The position numbers and the translations under genes were made by a program. Shown here piece after piece: positions 26,309 to 33,939 of a stretch of DNA of 64,000 nt; positions within the stretch are counted from its first letter, which is position 1, and every line of letters starts with the position of its first letter. The stretch comes from Massilia alkalitolerans DSM 17462 (GTDB lineage Bacteria > Pseudomonadota > Gammaproteobacteria > Burkholderiales > Burkholderiaceae_D), in contig NZ_ATYR01000017.1 of the NCBI RefSeq assembly GCF_000427785.1, positions 1-64,000 on the forward strand, written 5' to 3'. Under the pieces are notes generated by a model, which had not been told where the DNA came from, searched no databases, and worked only from the letters and a program-made list of their open reading frames with translations.

Positions 26309-27762
26309 ACTTCATCAGCATGAACGTCGTGACGCTGTTCTACCTGGTGGCCTCGGTGTGCTTCATCCAGGCGCTCAAGGGCCTGTCCTCGCCGTCGACG
26401 GCGCGCATCGGCAATACTTTCGGCATGGCCGGCATGGCAATCGCCGTCCTGACCACCATCGCCCTGATGTTCAAGCTGCAGGCGGAACTCACCACCGGCG
26501 GCGGCATGGGCTTCACCCTGGTGCTTGCCGGCGTGGTGGTGGGCGGCGCGATCGGCGCGGTGGCGGCCAAGAAGGTCGAAATGACCAAGATGCCGGAGCT
26601 GGTCGCGGCGATGCACTCGCTGATCGGCCTGGCCGCCGTGTGCATCGCGATCGCCGCGGTGTCCGAGCCCTGGGCCTTCAACATCGCCACGCGCGACACC
26701 CCGCTGCCCTTCGGCAACCGGCTGGAACTGTTCATCGGCACCTTCGTCGGTGCGGTGACCTTCTCCGGTTCGGTGATCGCCTTCGGCAAGCTGTCGGGAA
26801 AATACAAGTTCCGCCTGTTCCAGGGCGCGCCAGTGCGCTTCGCCGGGCAGCACATCCTGAACCTGGTGCTGGCGATCGCGATCATCGCGTTGGGGCTGGT
26901 GTTCTGCTTCGCCGACGGCGTGGCGCCCAGCTGGACCCCGTTCATCATCATGGCCGCGCTGTCCTTCGTGCTGGGCGTCCTGATCATCATCCCGATCGGC
27001 GGCGCCGATATGCCGGTGGTGGTCTCAATGCTGAACTCCTACTCGGGCTGGGCGGCGGCCGGCATCGGCTTCTCGCTGAACAACTCGATGCTGATCATCG
27101 CCGGTTCGCTGGTGGGCTCGAGCGGCGCGATCCTCTCCTACATCATGTGCAAGGCGATGAACCGCTCCTTCTTCAACGTGATCCTGGGCGGCTTCGGCGG
27201 CGAAGCAGCGGTGGACGACGGCGGACAGAAAGAGCAGCGCCCGGTGAAGTCCGGCTCGGCCGACGACGCCGCCTTCATCTTGCAGAACGCGGAATCGGTG
27301 ATCATCGTCCCCGGCTACGGCCTGGCGGTGGCGCGCGCCCAGCACTCGGTGAAGGAACTGGCCGACAAGCTGACCGAGCACGGCGTGCAGGTGCGCTACG
27401 CGATCCACCCGGTGGCGGGCCGCATGCCGGGCCACATGAACGTGCTGCTGGCCGAGGCCGAGGTGCCCTACGACCAGGTGGTGGAGATGGAAGACATCAA
27501 CGGCGAGTTCGGCCAGACCGACGTGGTGCTGGTGCTGGGCGCGAACGACGTGGTGAACCCCGCCGCCAAGGACCCGAAGTCGCCGATCGCCGGCATGCCG
27601 ATCCTCGAGGCCTACAAGGCCAAGAGCATTATCGTCAACAAGCGCTCGATGGCCTCCGGCTATGCCGGCCTGGACAACGACCTGTTCTACCAGCCGAACA
27701 CGATGATGGTGTTCGGCGACGCCAAGAAGGTGATCGAATCGATGGTCAAGGCCGTCGACTGA
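26305..27762 (+). CDS. pntB: NAD(P) transhydrogenase subunit beta
   Basis: The 485-residue subunit carries about nine membrane helices (residues 1-270), including the conserved [20 protein letters not shown] loop, and the NADP-binding domain III (residues 300-485) with [46 protein letters not shown] and [13 protein letters not shown]. It forms the proton channel with PntAB. Followed by a 120-bp palindromic element that may act as a transcription stop. Confidence 0.97.
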   Translation: MNFISMNVVTLFYLVASVCFIQALKGLSSPSTARIGNTFGMAGMAIAVLTTIALMFKLQAELTTGGGMGFTLVLAGVVVGGAIGAVAAKKVEMTKMPELVAAMHSLIGLAAVCIAIAAVSEPWAFNIATRDTPLPFGNRLELFIGTFVGAVTFSGSVIAFGKLSGKYKFRLFQGAPVRFAGQHILNLVLAIAIIALGLVFCFADGVAPSWTPFIIMAALSFVLGVLIIIPIGGADMPVVVSMLNSYSGWAAAGIGFSLNNSMLIIAGSLVGSSGAILSYIMCKAMNRSFFNVILGGFGGEAAVDDGGQKEQRPVKSGSADDAAFILQNAESVIIVPGYGLAVARAQHSVKELADKLTEHGVQVRYAIHPVAGRMPGHMNVLLAEAEVPYDQVVEMEDINGEFGQTDVVLVLGANDVVNPAAKDPKSPIAGMPILEAYKAKSIIVNKRSMASGYAGLDNDLFYQPNTMMVFGDAKKVIESMVKAVD

Positions 27763-27780
27763 TCATTTCTTGCAAACCTC

Positions 27781-27900
27781 ATTAGGGTCAGTGTTGAATT
27801 ATTTTCCAGGTGATCCCGCGATCTGTCGCGCTTAAATCAAACATGGCGCCTCCTCAACTGATCCGGGATTCCTGGCGAATCATTCGACGCTGACCCTAAT
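27781..27900. repeat. 120-bp miniature palindromic element (possible REP-transposase derivative)
   Basis: The left end ATTAGGGTCAGTGTTGAAT and the right end, read on the minus strand, ATTAGGGTCAGCGTCGAAT are near-perfect inverted repeats, and the similarity continues inward (CCAGG, ATCCCG) for about 40 bp. Inside, on the minus strand, a GAGGAGG site and ATG (27844) open only an 18-codon frame. AGGGTCAG inverted ends around a ribosome site and ATG resemble the flanks of REP-associated tyrosine transposase genes with the gene deleted; that origin is inference. It separates pntB from the tnpB element. Confidence 0.6.
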
Positions 27901-27924
27901 CCGTTCATCCAAACTTACGCAAAG

Positions 27925-29124
27925 CTACGCCGGGCCAGCTCTACCGTTGGATTCCTGCTTCACCGGGGCCGGTTTCGCCGCGCGCTCAGGCACGTGGCCA
28001 GCGCCTTCCCCTCCACAGGCAGACACGGTGGAACTCACCGCCATATTCCTCAAATTGATCGCCGCGTTGACGTCTCGGTCATGCTGCGTACCGCAACCTG
28101 AACAGGTCCAATGCCTTGTTCTCAAGTCGAGCGCCTCCCGCTTGTCGCCGCAGCAAGAGCACAATTTACTGCTTGGGAACCAGCGATCGACCATGACCAC
28201 ATGCCCGCCTCGCCAGGCTGACTTGTACTCCAGCTGGCGACGCAGCTCGTGAAAACCCATGTCGGAAACGGCCCGGGCCAGGCGGGAATTCGCCATCATG
28301 CCTTTCACATTGAGGTCTTCGATACCGATCGTGTGAAAGCGTCGCGTGATGCTGTTGCTAAGTTTATGCAGGCTGTCACGTCGCATGTTAGCGACCTTCT
28401 CATGCAATCTGGCCAGTTTCAACCTGGCCTTAGCGCGATTGCGCGAGCCCTTCACCTTGCGCGAAAAACTGTGCGACAGGCGCCGCAGGCGCTCCAGCAA
28501 AGTCCGCAGCGCCTTCGGCCCTGCAAACTTTTCTTCCGTCGACAGCGTTGCCAGCGTTGTAATGCCCAAGTCCACCCCGACCGCGCCTTGGTTTTCGACT
28601 GGCGGTCCTGAAGGCTCAGGCGTGTCCACGGTAATGCTGACGTACCAATGATCGGCCACGCGCGAAATCGATGCCGATACGATGTGGCCTGCAAAGCGCA
28701 GTGTCTCGTGCATCCGGACCCATCCGAGTTTCGGGATGCGGATGCGCTTGTCTTGAATGCGAAATTTATCGTTGGATAAGCTGAAGCGGTCGTCCCGTCC
28801 TTTTTTGCGAAAGCTTGGAAACCCGGCGCGCTTGGCAAAGAAGTTTTCGAAAGCGCGCCCCAGCTGAATGATCGCTATTTGCGGCGCGTTCTTCGTCACC
28901 TCCAACATCCAAGGAAACTGCTCGCGCTTGATGGCGTTAAGTTGGCGACGCAATGCTCCTTCATTTAGCTTTGGCAGCGTTGGATCCATTTTCCTGGCTT
29001 CATATTGCTTCTTCCATGCCTCCAGAGCCCAGTTGTAGGCGAAACGGGCAATGCCAGCCGCACGCGCGAAGTAGGTCGCTTGTACATTATTCGGATCGAG
29101 CCGGATGCGATGAGCTACAAACAT
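27925..29124 (-). CDS. tnpB: TnpB-type RNA-guided endonuclease of an IS607/IS605-like element
   Basis: A 399-residue, apparently full-length TnpB. The N-terminal OrfB/HTH region (RLDPNNVQATYFARAAGIAR, FAYNWALEAWKKQYE) is followed by the RuvC-like nuclease with all three acids: Asp185 (GVDLGITTLATLS), Glu269 (IGIEDLNVKGM) and Asp351 (HDRDVNAAINL). The zinc site has Cys322, Cys325, Cys341 and Cys344. TnpB proteins cut DNA guided by an RNA made from the 3' end of their own gene and help keep the element in place. A broken serine-recombinase TnpA remnant of IS607 type lies just upstream. Base composition looks less GC-rich than the neighbours. Confidence 0.93.
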   Translation of the reverse strand: MFVAHRIRLDPNNVQATYFARAAGIARFAYNWALEAWKKQYEARKMDPTLPKLNEGALRRQLNAIKREQFPWMLEVTKNAPQIAIIQLGRAFENFFAKRAGFPSFRKKGRDDRFSLSNDKFRIQDKRIRIPKLGWVRMHETLRFAGHIVSASISRVADHWYVSITVDTPEPSGPPVENQGAVGVDLGITTLATLSTEEKFAGPKALRTLLERLRRLSHSFSRKVKGSRNRAKARLKLARLHEKVANMRRDSLHKLSNSITRRFHTIGIEDLNVKGMMANSRLARAVSDMGFHELRRQLEYKSAWRGGHVVMVDRWFPSSKLCSCCGDKREALDLRTRHWTCSGCGTQHDRDVNAAINLRNMAVSSTVSACGGEGAGHVPERAAKPAPVKQESNGRAGPA

Positions 29125-29272
29125 TACACATCCTTTACCTTCTGCCGCATCCCGTCAACCAACTTTGGTTTATGTAGCTACAGAACCTGTCCCTCACCTC
29201 CCAGCGCCATAATGTGCTGAGCGAGACTCCCAAAGCGACGGCAGCGATACCGATTGCGACCAGTTTACTCAT
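29123..29272 (-). pseudogene. Remnant of IS607-type serine recombinase (tnpA)
   Basis: From an ATG at 29272 the minus strand reads MSKLVAIGIAAVALGVSLST then LWRWEVRD, the N-terminal MerR-like helix-turn-helix of IS607 TnpA (xxxIGEAAxxLGVSxxTLRRWE). After about 26 residues the similarity ends and the frame stops at 29135, where the normal protein has nearly 200 residues. In another frame just before tnpB, HKPKLVDGMRQKVKDV resembles the end of such recombinases, so an internal deletion with frame change is likely. No recombinase catalytic Ser is left, so the element cannot move by itself. Confidence 0.65.
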
Positions 29273-29332
29273 TACAGGATGAGATCGTGCAGAATTGGAT
29301 AAGTTTCTGACTAACCGTTAAAACCCTCATCA

Positions 29333-29557
29333 ATGAACGCGCTTCGTTTCAATGTCTTCGGCACCCTGGTTGCCATCAGCGGCAAGCCAGGTGCATGGCA
29401 GGCCTTCTACCCCGGCAACGACGGCACGCGCCGGCCGGCCGATTTCATCGTTCCTGCCGATGTCACCGAGGAGGGGCTGGCCGACTACCTGGCCGACCTG
29501 TTCCATGAAGACGCGACCCCGAGGCGCAACACAGTCGAGCGCCTCCCTGCGAATTAG
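29333..29557 (+). CDS. Small conserved protein, DUF7661-like
   Basis: A 74-residue acidic protein: LRFNVFGTLVAISGKPGAWQ, AFYPGNDGTRRPADFIVPAD, and LADYLADLFHEDATP. The layout (F-V-F-G, W-x-A-F-Y, GxxGxRRPAxFIVP, LADLFHExATP) is one I recall from a small widespread proteobacterial family of unknown function. It overlaps nothing, has no signal peptide and converges on the UbiH-like gene with a 3-base gap. Its start lies 60 bp beyond the TnpA remnant. Confidence 0.75.
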   Translation: MNALRFNVFGTLVAISGKPGAWQAFYPGNDGTRRPADFIVPADVTEEGLADYLADLFHEDATPRRNTVERLPAN

Positions 29558-29560
29558 GTC

Positions 29561-30709
29561 TTAGCGGCGGCCGAACATCATCAGGTCGGCCAGCAGCAGG
29601 CGCGCCGGCTTGACGACGTCCAGCGCCGCCAGCGACAGGCCGAGCAGGGGCTGCAACGGGCCGCCCCCTGTGAAGGCGCGGGCCATCGTGTCGGTCAGGG
29701 AGATCGTCAGACGGCGGTCCTGGGCGCGTTCGCGCATGAAGCCCTCGAGCGCGCCTGGGGTGGCGCCGCGGCCCAGCTGGCGCGCCAGGACGGCGGCGTC
29801 GCGCAGGCCGAGGTTCAGGCCCTGGCCGGCGACCGGGTGCAGGGTCTGGGCGGCATTGCCGATCGCGACCGTCCGCGCGGTGGCGCGCGCTTCGGCGTTC
29901 AGGCCGAGCGGGAAGGCGACGCGCGGCGAGGCCGACGTGAAGCTTCCGAGGCGGGTGCCGAAGGCCTCGCCCAGCTGGGCCAGGAAACCGGCATCGTCGA
30001 GCAGCTGGACATCTAGCGCCCGTTCCGGCCGCATGCACCACACCAGCGCGTACTGGTGGCCATCGCCACCGTCCTGCGGCAGCAAGGCCAGCGGGCCCTC
30101 GTCGGTGAAGCGCTCGAAGGCGCGGTGGGCAAGCGGCTCGCTCACGCTCACGCGCGCGATCAGGGCCGTCTGGCCATAGTCACGCTGCTGCGCCTTGCTT
30201 TCCTGCTGGCCGAACACGCCGCCTTCCGCCTGCACCGCCACCCGGGCGAACACGGTGCGGCCATCGTCGAGGCGCAGCGCCACGCCATCGTCCGTTTCGT
30301 CGAAGGATGCGACGCGGGTCGGGCGCAGGGTCGCCACGCCGGCCTTGTCGCAGGCGCGCGCCAGCGCATCAACCACGTCGCCGTAGCGCGCCACGTAGCC
30401 CAGCGCCGGCAGCCTGTGCTCGGCGCGGTCCATCAGGCTGCGGCCCAGCTGGCCGCGGCGCGAGACGTGGATCTCGTGGATCGGCGTGGCCGGCAGCGGC
30501 CAGGCGCGCACTTCTTCGAGCAGTTGCACGCTGCCCCAGGACAGCGCGATCGAGCGCGGATCGGTGATCGCCTGGCCCAGCGACTTGCCGTCGATGAGGG
30601 CAATGCGGCTACCCTCGACGCCGCGCCGGACCAAGAAGGCCGCCAGCGCCAGGCCCACCGGACCGGCGCCGCAGATCGCCACATCGACGTCAATGCGTTC
30701 GTCCGCCAT
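29561..30709 (-). CDS. UbiH/UbiF-family FAD-dependent monooxygenase
   Basis: A 382-residue flavoprotein. The FAD dinucleotide motif is VAICGAGPVGLALAAFLVRR (residues 9-28), ending in the acidic IDGK; a DG motif segment lies around residue 160; and the second FAD motif is AIGNAAQTLHPVAGQGLNLG near residue 300. This is the ubiquinone-biosynthesis hydroxylase family (UbiH, UbiF, VisC), which adds ring hydroxyls at the membrane. Which ring position it modifies cannot be told. Its start overlaps the stop of pepP (TGATG), and pepP-ubiH is the order of the E. coli operon too, which favours UbiH. Confidence 0.9.
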   Translation of the reverse strand: MADERIDVDVAICGAGPVGLALAAFLVRRGVEGSRIALIDGKSLGQAITDPRSIALSWGSVQLLEEVRAWPLPATPIHEIHVSRRGQLGRSLMDRAEHRLPALGYVARYGDVVDALARACDKAGVATLRPTRVASFDETDDGVALRLDDGRTVFARVAVQAEGGVFGQQESKAQQRDYGQTALIARVSVSEPLAHRAFERFTDEGPLALLPQDGGDGHQYALVWCMRPERALDVQLLDDAGFLAQLGEAFGTRLGSFTSASPRVAFPLGLNAEARATARTVAIGNAAQTLHPVAGQGLNLGLRDAAVLARQLGRGATPGALEGFMRERAQDRRLTISLTDTMARAFTGGGPLQPLLGLSLAALDVVKPARLLLADLMMFGRR

Positions 30710-32052
30710 CAGCGCTCCTTCATCATGTCTTCAATCTCGGCCACGCCCTTCGGCGCATCGCCCGAGAGCACCCGGCAGCCGTCCTCGGTGACGATCACGT
30801 CGTCCTCGATCCGGATGCCGATGTTCCAATACTCTTCCGGCACGCCCTCCGCCGGACGCACGTAGATGCCCGGCTCCACCGTCAGTGCCATCCCCGGCAG
30901 CAGGGGCCGCGAGGGCTTGTCGGCCACGCTCAGGTCGCGGTAAGGGCCGACGTCGTGCACGTCCATGCCGAGCCAGTGGCCGGTGCCGTGCATGTAGAAC
31001 TGCAGATGCGCCTTGTCGGCGATCGCATCTTCGGGCGAACCGTATTTTTGCTTGTCGAGCAGGCCGACATCGAGCATGCCCGCGGCCAGCACCCTGACCG
31101 CCGCCTCGTGCATGCCGCTGTACGGCTGTCCGGGCACGATCGCGGCGAATGCCGCTTCCTGCGCGCGCAGCACCAGCTCGTACAAGGCCTTCTGCGGCGC
31201 GCTGAAACGGCCGCCCACCGGCCAAGTGCGGGTGATGTCCGAGGCATAGCCGTCCAGCTCGCAGCCGGCGTCGACCAGCACCAGCTCGCCCTCGCTGCAC
31301 TGGCGGTCGTTCTGGTTGTAGTGCAGGACGCAGGCGTTGGTGCCGGAAGCGACGATCGGGGTATAGGCCGGGAACTGGGCGCCGTTGCGGCGGAATTCGT
31401 GCAGCAGCTCGGCCTCGATCTCGTATTCGAACACGCCGGGACGGGTGAAACGCATCGCACGGGCGTGGCCTGCCGCGGCGATGGCGGCGGCGCGCGCCAT
31501 CAGCGCCTGTTCGTCCACATCCTTCAGCAGGCGCATCTCGTCGAGCATGCCGAGCAGGTGGTGGGTGCTGCCGGGCGCCGTGATCCCGCTGCGGCCCTGC
31601 GCACGCACGGCCTTGAGCCAGCTTGCAACCTGGGCGTCGAGGGCGGCGCTGTGGCCCAGCGCGTAGTACAGCGCCGGCACGTTGGCCAGCAGCTTGCCCA
31701 TCTGCGCATCGAGCTCGCCTACGGAATAGGCCTCGTCGAAGCCGAAGGCGATGCGCGCCGCTTCCGGCCCATGGCGGTAGCCGTCCCAGATCTCGCGCTC
31801 GGGGTTCTTCTCGCGGCAGAACAGGATCGAACGTGCAGGCTGATCGGTCGTAGGCGCGACGAGAACCAGCACCGCCTCCGGCTCGGTAAAGCCCGTCAGG
31901 TAATAGAAATAGCTGTCGTGCCGGTAGGGGTAGTCGCTGTCGCCGTTGCGCAGCACTTCCGGCGCGGTGGCCAGCACCGCGACCGATCCCGGCTGCATGC
32001 GCGCCGCCAGGCGCGCACGGCGTTCGATATGGCGCGCGACCGCGGCCGTCAT
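30709..32052 (-). CDS. pepP: Xaa-Pro aminopeptidase P
   Basis: A 447-residue metallopeptidase that removes an N-terminal residue preceding proline. The N-terminal domain (RRARLAARMQPGSVAVLATA, SYFYYLTGFTEPEAVLVL) is followed by the pita-bread domain with all metal ligands: two Asp in VDAGCELDGYASDITRTWP, His in HGTGHWLGMDVHDVG, Glu in LTVEPGIY and Glu in GIRIEDDVIVTEDG. Length is close to E. coli PepP (441). The start overlaps murU by ATGA and the stop overlaps the ubiH-like start. The frame is open 69 codons further upstream but that part has no similarity. Confidence 0.96.
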   Translation of the reverse strand: MTAAVARHIERRARLAARMQPGSVAVLATAPEVLRNGDSDYPYRHDSYFYYLTGFTEPEAVLVLVAPTTDQPARSILFCREKNPEREIWDGYRHGPEAARIAFGFDEAYSVGELDAQMGKLLANVPALYYALGHSAALDAQVASWLKAVRAQGRSGITAPGSTHHLLGMLDEMRLLKDVDEQALMARAAAIAAAGHARAMRFTRPGVFEYEIEAELLHEFRRNGAQFPAYTPIVASGTNACVLHYNQNDRQCSEGELVLVDAGCELDGYASDITRTWPVGGRFSAPQKALYELVLRAQEAAFAAIVPGQPYSGMHEAAVRVLAAGMLDVGLLDKQKYGSPEDAIADKAHLQFYMHGTGHWLGMDVHDVGPYRDLSVADKPSRPLLPGMALTVEPGIYVRPAEGVPEEYWNIGIRIEDDVIVTEDGCRVLSGDAPKGVAEIEDMMKER

Positions 32053-32768
32053 GACCCCGTCTTGGCCGCCAGCGGCGCGTTGAGTTCTTCCAGCTGCTGG
32101 GCGGTGCCGACGTTGACCCACAGGCCGTCGTACAGTTCGCCGCCCACGCGGCCCTGCTCGATGAACTTGCGCATCAGGGGGCCGAACTTGACGAAGTCGC
32201 CGGCCTTGATCCCCTCGAACATCTCGGGACGGTAGACGCCGATGCCGGCGAAGTTCCACTTGGCCGGGCCGTCGTTGCGCAGGGTGTACATGTCGAGCGC
32301 GAAGTCGCCTTCAAGATTGTGCCACGGATTCGGCGTCAGCCACAGCCAGGCGATGTCGCGCTTGTCCGGCGGGTAGGGGATGCCCACCATGTCCTTGTCC
32401 TTCAGGACGTCGAAACACTGCGAGAAATCGAAGTAGGGCGCGTAGATGTCGCCCGAGACCGCCAGGAAGGGCTCGTCGCCCAGCAGGTGCAGGGCATTGG
32501 CGATGCCGCCCGCGGTCTCGAGCGGAGTCGGTTCGTGCGAGTACACGATGCGCGCGCCGTACTTGCTGCCGTCGCCCAGCTCGTCCTCGATCATGTGGCC
32601 GAGGTGCGAGTGGTTGATGACGATGTCCTTGATCCCGGCGCGCACCAGGTTCAGCACGTGGTAGGTGATCATCGGCCGTCCACGCACCTTGAGCAGCGGC
32701 TTGGGGCAGGCGTCCGTGAGCGGGCGCATGCGCTCGCCGCGGCCGGCGGCGAAAATCATGGCTTTCAT
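32049..32768 (-). CDS. murU: N-acetylmuramate 1-phosphate uridylyltransferase
   Basis: A 239-residue nucleotidyltransferase: MIFAAGRGERMRPLTDACPK, with PLLKVRGRPMITYH, NHSHLGHMIEDELGDG, LETAGGIANALHLLGDEPFL and SGDIYAP carrying the metal-binding Asp. It matches MurU of the Pseudomonas peptidoglycan-recycling route, which makes UDP-MurNAc from MurNAc-1-phosphate and bypasses de novo synthesis (hence fosfomycin tolerance). The partner kinase amgK is 16 bases upstream on the same strand. The amgK-murU pair next to lptD is also the order in Pseudomonas putida. Confidence 0.95.
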   Translation of the reverse strand: MKAMIFAAGRGERMRPLTDACPKPLLKVRGRPMITYHVLNLVRAGIKDIVINHSHLGHMIEDELGDGSKYGARIVYSHEPTPLETAGGIANALHLLGDEPFLAVSGDIYAPYFDFSQCFDVLKDKDMVGIPYPPDKRDIAWLWLTPNPWHNLEGDFALDMYTLRNDGPAKWNFAGIGVYRPEMFEGIKAGDFVKFGPLMRKFIEQGRVGGELYDGLWVNVGTAQQLEELNAPLAAKTGS

Positions 32769-32784
32769 GAGAAAGGAATCGTCC

Positions 32785-33843
32785 TCAGAAGGTGTAGCCG
32801 ACCTGCGGCGCCTTGTCCTCGAGCGAATCGAGCAGGCGTAGCAGCGGTTTCAGTTCGGTGTAGCGACCGGCGGTGCGGCGCACGTAATCCATGACGGTCG
32901 GCAGGTCGCCCAGGTAGTTCGGCTTGCTGTCGCGGTAGTTCAGGCGGCAGAAGATGCCGAGGATCTTCAGGTGACGCTGCAGGGCCATGAATTCGAAGTC
33001 GCGGTAGAAGGCGTCGATGTCCGGGTTCACCGGCAGGCCGACCTGCTTGGCGCTCTGCCAGTAGCGCACCACCCAGTCCAGCACGATCTCTTCGTCCCAC
33101 TGGATGTAGGCGTCGCGCAGCAGCGAAGCCAGGTCGTAGGTGATCGGGCCGTAGACGGCGTCCTGGAAGTCGAGCACGCCCGGGTTGCCCTGTTCGAGCC
33201 ACATCAGGTTACGCGAATGGAAATCGCGGTGCATGTAGACCTGCTGCTGCGCCAGCACGTTGGCGGTGATCGCCTCGAACACGCCATCGAGCTGCTTCTG
33301 CTGCTTGTCGTTCAAGGTCACGCCCAGATGACGCCCGATATACCACTCCGGGAACAGATTCATCTCGCGCAGCACGAAGGCGCGGTCGAATTCCGGCAGC
33401 TTGCCGGGCTCGCTGGCGAGCTGGAACTTGAGCAGGGCGTCGACCGCGCTCGAATACATGAAGGCGGCATTGTCCGAGTCCAGGCGCTGCAGGTAGGTGG
33501 TCACGCCGAGGTCGGACAGCAGCAGGTAGCCGCTCTCGACGGCTCTAGCGACGATCGCCGGCGCCGTGACGCCGGCGTCCAGCAGGAGTCCCTGCACGTG
33601 GATGAAGGCCGGCACGTTCTCGCGCTCGGGCGGGGCATCCATGGCCACCAGGGTCGCGCCCAGCTTCTCGCGCATGGCGGGAACAACGTCGTAGCGGAAA
33701 TAGCGACGGAAGCTGGCATCCGCGGATGCCGGGCGGCCGGTTTCCACTTCCACCAGGCCGGTCGACGCCAGCCATTTGTTCAGCTGCTGCAGGCGCGCGT
33801 CCTTGTCAGCGGAAGTGGAAGAATTTTGATACAAAGAAGACAT
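32785..33843 (-). CDS. amgK: Anomeric MurNAc/GlcNAc kinase (AmgK)
   Basis: A 352-residue protein of the aminoglycoside-phosphotransferase fold. The catalytic loop HRDFHSRNLMWLE and the metal-binding VLDFQDAVYGPITYDLASLL are intact; the N-terminal part has SADASFRRYFRY and LVAMDAPPERENVP. AmgK phosphorylates MurNAc and GlcNAc at C1 to feed MurU. I start at MSSLYQNSST (33843); a longer frame with an ATG at 33900 would bring the start closer to the divergent lptD gene and has no similarity that I recognise. Confidence 0.94.
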   Translation of the reverse strand: MSSLYQNSSTSADKDARLQQLNKWLASTGLVEVETGRPASADASFRRYFRYDVVPAMREKLGATLVAMDAPPERENVPAFIHVQGLLLDAGVTAPAIVARAVESGYLLLSDLGVTTYLQRLDSDNAAFMYSSAVDALLKFQLASEPGKLPEFDRAFVLREMNLFPEWYIGRHLGVTLNDKQQKQLDGVFEAITANVLAQQQVYMHRDFHSRNLMWLEQGNPGVLDFQDAVYGPITYDLASLLRDAYIQWDEEIVLDWVVRYWQSAKQVGLPVNPDIDAFYRDFEFMALQRHLKILGIFCRLNYRDSKPNYLGDLPTVMDYVRRTAGRYTELKPLLRLLDSLEDKAPQVGYTF

Positions 33844-33939
33844 GAAGCGGCCTGGTGAATCGGGTTGATCAAAGTTATTCCCATATAATAAGGGATTCAT
33901 TCCAAAAATACCGCCCTTTATGGCGCACGCAGATTCTCC

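Noticed and set aside
27791..27844. Short minus-strand frame with a strong GAGGAGG site inside the palindromic element
   Set aside because: Only 18 codons before a stop, with no similarity; best seen as the leftover start region of a deleted gene.
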